Below, in pieces: positions 39,893 to 44,218 of a stretch of DNA of 44,218 nucleotides. The notes beneath the pieces are model-generated. The model was given only the letters and a program-made list of their open reading frames with translations. It did not search any database and was not told where the DNA came from. A program made the position numbers and the translations under genes. Position 1 is the first letter of the stretch. Each line of letters begins with the position of its first letter. Source of the stretch: Candidatus Peregrinibacteria bacterium (lineage in GTDB: Bacteria > Patescibacteriota > Gracilibacteria > UBA1369 > UBA12473); NCBI GenBank assembly GCA_018659585.1, contig JABJMC010000041.1:1-44218 (forward strand). Reading direction: 5' to 3'.

Positions 39893-42040
39893 ATGAATAA
39901 ATCAGTCCCCGCAACCACTACTCACGGCTTAGAAGCCACTCCAGAATCAGAAGTTACTTTGCAAGAAGCCCACCGTGCTTTAATGGGAGTATTAATCGGA
40001 GCTGATGCCCTAAATCCAGCTGGAAGTGTTGATCCACAACGTGCTCGTGAAATAGCGCAACAATTATGCGGAGATCTTGGAGAAGTAGGTGATGAATCAT
40101 GGGCTAAGGCCGCGGAACTTTTAAAAGCTCTTCCTTCTGCTGACATCTTTTCTTTAGGAATATTATTAGAGACGGAACTTTCCCGGCTGGCTGATAAAAA
40201 AACCAGGACCAGTGAGTATTTGCGTTTAGAACAACGTCGTCGCGCTGTGTTTACCACTTTGTTAGAAAATTTAGGTTGTGATTTCAGCATCCCATACGCC
40301 TCATCATTTTTGGCTCATTACTGTATTCAAGAATATTTTGAAGAAGGGGAGGTAGTTGATTATGACCAGTTACGGCAAAGAGTAGAGCGTTCTTTGGACG
40401 CTTTGGTTGATACTTCTCAAGCCAATTTCCTCGATAAATTAAAAGCTGCCATTGCCAATTATTTAGAGAGCAAAGAGCTTAAACCAGCCGAGCGAGCACT
40501 GGCTGCTGAATATGCAGTTCGTGATATTGAAATGATTGCTTTGGTCGGAGATTGGGTAAACATTCGGGCCGCCATGACAAAGGTTGTAGAAGCTCAGGCA
40601 AATGATACTTTTACCACCGCCGACATCCCAGCTTTAATTCCAGCCTTACGGGAGGCTGCCCAAGCAGTCTCAACGCAAAAACTAGACTTAGAGGCCACTA
40701 ACTTCAAACAAGATTTAACAGAGTTAGAGGAGCTTTTTGCAGCGCATTTAGCTCAAGGACCAATGTCCAAAGAAGAAGCAGCTACAATCATAAATGACGG
40801 GCAGTTTTATATGTATGAATTAAATATTGGAAATCCTGGGCTCTACGGACAATATCCTTCTGAGGCTATGTTCCAGGCAGTCGTGGCTGATATCACAAAA
40901 TGCAGTGGTTATGAGCATCACGCCGGGGCCGAAAGAGTCAAAGAATTAGCCGCGGAATTCTATAATTTATATTTCCAAAATCAGAACGCCAATATGCCAG
41001 AAAGGGCCATAACTCCTCGTGAAATTGTGGTCGGAAACGGGGCCAGTGAAGTGATTCAAATTTTCCTAGAAGCATTAGTTGAAAACGGTGAAAATGCCAT
41101 TGGGACTTCGCCGATTTATCCTTTGTATTCTTCTATTATGGGGAAAATGGGGGAGGAATTAAAGACCATAACCTTGGACGTAACAGAGGAAGGCGGTGTA
41201 AAAAAATGGAAGTTTGATGTTGAGGGATTAGCTGCTCTTATTGATTTTAATACCAAAGTGCTTTGCATAAATTCACCCAATAATCCGACGGGAGCTATTT
41301 TTAGCCGCGAATCTCTGGAAGCAATTTTGGATTTAGCCGAAGAATATGGATTGTTTGTTATTTCCGATGAAATTTATTGTGAAGATTTGTATGACGAACA
41401 AGCCCAGTCCGAATTTTGTTCAATGGGGAGCTTAGCCTACGAAAGAGGGGTTCCAACTGTAGTAATTAGTGGGATTTCTAAAGGTTTAGGAAAAGCCGCT
41501 GGTTGGCGTTGTGGATGGGGAGTATTTATTGACCGCGATCATAAAGCGGACAAAGTTTTTGATGCTGCTAATACCGTGGCCACGGCTCGCCTTTGTCCTA
41601 ACACTCTTGGACAACGAGGGGCGATCCCAGTTTTGAAGGACTTAGTTGATTATGAACAAAGAATAGCCGGCAATCTAGAGGCTGGTTCCGCGGAGCCAAT
41701 TGACCGCAGTGATTTAGACACTTTGGCTCATTTAGACCACTTAAAAGAACTAACTGGTCAACAAAAAGATGCCATGTACGAGGCTTTTAACCAGGGTCCT
41801 TTGTCCATGCCTAAACCAGATGGTGCTTATTATGGATTTTTCCAAGTTGAAGGAATTGATAATTTTGAAGATGAAAAAAGATTTGCCCGTGAATTGCTTA
41901 TTCAAAAAAGAGTTCATCTTGTGCCCGGGCAGGGATTTGAATTTCCTCGACCTGGTTGGTTTAGAGTGGTTTTCTTGGATACTGCCGAACGAATCAAAGA
42001 GTCTGGCCAAATTGTTAAGGAGTTTGCGGAAGGCTTTTAG
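39893..42040 (+). CDS. Class I PLP aminotransferase with 300-residue N-terminal extension
   Basis: The C-terminal ~410 residues form a fold-type I aminotransferase: 'ELNIGNPGLYGQYP' (~309), 'VVGNGASEVIQIF', 'CINSPNNPTGA' (~463, substrate/PLP Asn), 'VISDEIYCEDLY' (~491, PLP Asp) and 'ISGISKGLGKAAGWRCGW' with the PLP-binding Lys (~530) and the GxR motif. This resembles the alanine/aspartate aminotransferase group. Residues 1-300 are a mostly helical, Ala/Glu-rich region without recognised motif; standard enzymes start near the 'NIGNPG' motif. The substrate is not determined. It may be a scaffold or oligomerisation module. Confidence 0.85.
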   Translation: MNKSVPATTTHGLEATPESEVTLQEAHRALMGVLIGADALNPAGSVDPQRAREIAQQLCGDLGEVGDESWAKAAELLKALPSADIFSLGILLETELSRLADKKTRTSEYLRLEQRRRAVFTTLLENLGCDFSIPYASSFLAHYCIQEYFEEGEVVDYDQLRQRVERSLDALVDTSQANFLDKLKAAIANYLESKELKPAERALAAEYAVRDIEMIALVGDWVNIRAAMTKVVEAQANDTFTTADIPALIPALREAAQAVSTQKLDLEATNFKQDLTELEELFAAHLAQGPMSKEEAATIINDGQFYMYELNIGNPGLYGQYPSEAMFQAVVADITKCSGYEHHAGAERVKELAAEFYNLYFQNQNANMPERAITPREIVVGNGASEVIQIFLEALVENGENAIGTSPIYPLYSSIMGKMGEELKTITLDVTEEGGVKKWKFDVEGLAALIDFNTKVLCINSPNNPTGAIFSRESLEAILDLAEEYGLFVISDEIYCEDLYDEQAQSEFCSMGSLAYERGVPTVVISGISKGLGKAAGWRCGWGVFIDRDHKADKVFDAANTVATARLCPNTLGQRGAIPVLKDLVDYEQRIAGNLEAGSAEPIDRSDLDTLAHLDHLKELTGQQKDAMYEAFNQGPLSMPKPDGAYYGFFQVEGIDNFEDEKRFARELLIQKRVHLVPGQGFEFPRPGWFRVVFLDTAERIKESGQIVKEFAEGF

Positions 42041-42053
42041 ACCAGTCGCGCAA

Positions 42054-42082
42054 TTGACAATTACGAAGGTATATTGTATATT
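42054..42082 (+). promoter_or_regulatory. Promoter of the M15 peptidase gene
   Basis: TTGACA (42054-42059), 17-nt spacer, TATATT (42077-42082), 23 nt before the ATG. Confidence 0.8.
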
Positions 42083-42105
42083 ATTCGCCAAAAGTAAATT
42101 TAATT

Positions 42106-43029
42106 ATGGGAATAAGTTTTTTACGTGGACAAAATAGTCCTCAACATCAATCAGAAAAAGTTAGAACTTCAATGCCACGCGGGATTGTAACTGCGCAAAG
42201 AATCGCGATGCTCAGCATGATGATGTTGGCTTTGTTAGCGGTAAAAAAAACAGATGCCGAAATGTTGGCCACAGATCCAAATTACGTACCTCATCAGGGT
42301 TTGAAATGTTTAGTCGCTGCTTATCCAGATCAATTGCAAGGAGCAGAGGGCAATACTCTTATCTGGAAAGACGGCACCCGCATGCAGTATGATGATGGTC
42401 GTTTTAAGGTTCACGAAGAGCGTTTAACTGACGCGGATTTAGAGGATCAGATGTTCCAAAGGTATATTCCAGGGCCCAACTATTCACCTTTACCAGAAGA
42501 TTTTGACCCGGGGCGGGCGCGGGATGAGGAGTTTTTTCGAAAAATGTACGGGGATAGTGAAGCTGAGGCAAAAGCAAATTTAGTTCCGGTTAGATGGTTT
42601 GGGACAACTGTAAAAATGACCAATATCAACGGAGTAGCCGATCAATTGCAAAAAGTAGCCGATGAATTAGAAGTTTTATGTACAACTAACCCAGACTTAA
42701 GACCTTTTTTAGAAGCGAGTGGGGGGACTTTTAATTGGCGCCTAATTGCTGGGACCGAAAGAGCTAGCACTCATAGTTTTGGGATTGCCATAGATATTAA
42801 TGTTGCTAATGGCAATTATTGGCGTTGGGCTGAGGGTGACAATCCTGAGCCATACGTAAATCGGGTGCCAATGGAAATTGCGGAGGTTTTTGAAAAACAC
42901 GGGTTTATTTGGGGTGGAAAATGGTATCACTACGACACTATGCATTTTGAATATCGACCAGAACTTTTACAGGAGGGATGTACTGCAACGCGTGATGATT
43001 TAAGTGAGGGCCCAGGAGGTTGGAGATAA
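42106..43029 (+). CDS. Membrane-anchored M15-family D-Ala-D-Ala-type peptidase
   Basis: 307 aa. A single N-terminal signal anchor (residues ~29-46, 'AQRIAMLSMMMLALLAV') positions the enzyme outside. The zinc-peptidase M15/VanY signatures are 'ASTHSFGIAIDIN' (~222-234; SxHxxGxAxD) and 'WYHYDTMHFEYRPELL' (~276-291; the second zinc His with the following Glu). Members trim the terminal D-Ala of peptidoglycan stem peptides or cut cross-links. The extracytoplasmic region before the domain has no homology I recognise. Substrate unproven. Confidence 0.9.
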   Translation: MGISFLRGQNSPQHQSEKVRTSMPRGIVTAQRIAMLSMMMLALLAVKKTDAEMLATDPNYVPHQGLKCLVAAYPDQLQGAEGNTLIWKDGTRMQYDDGRFKVHEERLTDADLEDQMFQRYIPGPNYSPLPEDFDPGRARDEEFFRKMYGDSEAEAKANLVPVRWFGTTVKMTNINGVADQLQKVADELEVLCTTNPDLRPFLEASGGTFNWRLIAGTERASTHSFGIAIDINVANGNYWRWAEGDNPEPYVNRVPMEIAEVFEKHGFIWGGKWYHYDTMHFEYRPELLQEGCTATRDDLSEGPGGWR

Positions 43030-43076
43030 TCCAACAGTGCCATCCAACAAAGCTTCCCTAAAAAGGTATTTTCAGG

Positions 43077-43082
43077 TATAAT
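43077..43082 (+). promoter_or_regulatory. -10 element of the transglutaminase-like gene
   Basis: TATAAT, 32 nt before the ATG at 43115. The matching -35 (TTCCCT at 43054-43059) is weak. Confidence 0.5.
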
Positions 43083-43114
43083 AATAAGATTTAACAAACA
43101 AAAATTCAAATAAA

Positions 43115-44065
43115 ATGAATAGATTTTCTTTACCAGAATGTTCAGATAATGACGATAGTTGTGAAATAATTAACAATCAAATTGAGCACCGTCTCGAACA
43201 ATTAAGTGTACGCATTATTAATCCGGAAGGTCGTGAAAAGCCGCCTCATTACGCTTATCGGCTAGAGGAAGTTCCACTTACTTTTGAAGCCGTGGCTACT
43301 CGAGCGTGGGGGATAGGTGATAAAAATTTAAATTGGAAAGAGGGGATTGAAGATGAATTAGGAGATTTAACAATTAAAGTTAATGTTGAGCATGTAGAAG
43401 AGGATTTAGAAGCCACGGGAATTTATAGAAATAGAGACAATTTTTTGGCGGTAAATATTACTGAAGGGGAACGTTTAAGTTACGCTCGATTTCCAAATTT
43501 AACCGCTTATATTAACGGGGAAGATGAAACTGTACAGAAATTAGCAACGGTCCTTACTCAAAGGTGTGATTCCAATGAAGAAAAAGCCGCAGTTTTGTTG
43601 GCTTTTGTGCAATCTTTAAAATATCACCCAGACGATGATAAAAGAGCTAATTTTCTTCAGCCTCCATCTTTTACTTTAGCGTATGGAGGAGGGGCGTGTG
43701 ATGATTTAACAATTTTGTATGCTTCGTTACTAGAATCAGTTGATATTAATTATAGAGTTATTATTTCTAATATGCCTTCAACAGAGGAAGGCGGTGGGAC
43801 TGTCAGGCATGCCACGGTTGCCGTGCAAGGTGATTTTGAAGGGTTTTATAGAAAAAAACAGGCTGATTCCTGGGGACCATTCCCAGATCGTCCCGATAAA
43901 ACAGTTATTGATGGAGTTACTTATTTTTACGCGGAACCAGCTGCTAAAAATAATTTAATTGGCCAAAAAATAGAAGGGCAAAGACCTTGGTTTGTTTTGA
44001 ACGGAGATGAACCAACTACGCAAGAATTAGAAGACAGATATAGGAAAAAAATGAGAGAATCATAG
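43115..44065 (+). CDS. Transglutaminase-like superfamily protein
   Basis: 316 aa without signal peptide or membrane helix. The transglutaminase/protease-like core spans ~140-260: 'KAAVLLAFVQSLKYHPDD', then 'YGGGACDDLTILYASLLES' with the catalytic Cys (~197), and 'VRHATVAVQGDF' with the His (~231); a later acidic residue completes the triad in the family. The region before it is a beta-rich domain of unknown type. It may act as a cysteine protease, or be a non-enzymatic binding module. It follows the M15 peptidase gene by 85 nt with its own -10. Confidence 0.8.
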   Translation: MNRFSLPECSDNDDSCEIINNQIEHRLEQLSVRIINPEGREKPPHYAYRLEEVPLTFEAVATRAWGIGDKNLNWKEGIEDELGDLTIKVNVEHVEEDLEATGIYRNRDNFLAVNITEGERLSYARFPNLTAYINGEDETVQKLATVLTQRCDSNEEKAAVLLAFVQSLKYHPDDDKRANFLQPPSFTLAYGGGACDDLTILYASLLESVDINYRVIISNMPSTEEGGGTVRHATVAVQGDFEGFYRKKQADSWGPFPDRPDKTVIDGVTYFYAEPAAKNNLIGQKIEGQRPWFVLNGDEPTTQELEDRYRKKMRES

Positions 44066-44087
44066 ATTAGAACCTATTTTTGTTGAC

Positions 44088-44112
44088 GCAAAAGGGGTTT
44101 TATGGCTTTTGC
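44088..44112 (+). terminator. Hairpin after the last gene
   Basis: GCAAAAG / CTTTTGC with an 11-nt loop, 23 nt past the stop. There is no T-run; termination is possible but weak. The last 106 bases hold TTGACT at 44114 and GGTA/TACC pairing but no gene I can support. Confidence 0.4.
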
Positions 44113-44218
44113 ATTGACTTTTATCAGGAGGAAAGGTAGTTTTTTTACCTAAAAAAAATTAGTAGAAAACAGCCGCCCCACGTGCCTGTTTACGTTTTGA
44201 TTTTAAAACAACACGCAC

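Noticed and set aside
1-44218. CRISPR array or cas genes
   Set aside because: No regularly spaced repeats and no Cas-like protein are present.

Overview
The window is a compact, AT-leaning bacterial chromosome segment that most resembles a Patescibacteria/CPR genome; Peregrinibacteria or a close relative is my best guess. Pointers are a short Pif1-type helicase, HTH plus 'GIH'-repeat proteins, a PGRP amidase fused to SpoIID, many leader-poor mRNAs, canonical TTGACA/TATAAT promoters and very little metabolism. UGA is used as a stop (for example thyA) and both tRNA-Gly genes read GGN codons, so the UGA=Gly code of Gracilibacteria/Absconditabacteria does not apply. The lineage is inference.

Layout. 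0.1-4.6 kb: repeat/HTH protein, Pif1-like helicase with a small partner, B12-binding radical SAM enzyme. 4.6-8.4 kb: copper operon csoR - HMA/DsbD-like/cupredoxin fusion - copA behind a CsoR operator. 8.4-13.4 kb: unknown proteins, a BaiN/HI0933-type flavoprotein, a TrmB-type regulator. 13.4-17.3 kb: tRNA-Gly(UCC), the thyA-folA-LCP-rnhA operon, trxA. 17.4-22.5 kb: two large exported proteins, including the PGRP-SpoIID fusion.

22.5-27.7 kb is an accessory island threaded between tsaB, rsmI and leuS. It holds a leader repeat in three copies, each just before a different structured RNA. One of these RNAs is a 71-nt tRNA-like RNA without a D arm and with an alanine-type G3:U70 pair. The island also has two GC-rich lipoprotein cassettes (A and B), each enclosed by its own inverted repeat whose two variable positions change in a compensated way, and two toxin-antitoxin pairs. 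I consider the cassettes plus leader RNAs the best candidate for an undescribed system.

27.7-36 kb: leuS, two tiny genes and a structured inverted-repeat element, a cNMP-binding protein, a polytopic membrane protein, corA, rpsO and pnp. 36-44 kb: unknown cytosolic protein, a secreted beta-propeller protein, tRNA-Gly(GCC), a surface protein with a PEP-CTERM-like tail, an aminotransferase with a large N-terminal extension, an M15 peptidase and a transglutaminase-like protein. Both tRNA-Gly genes are followed by homologous ~173-nt elements that end in a copy of that tRNA's own 3' end.
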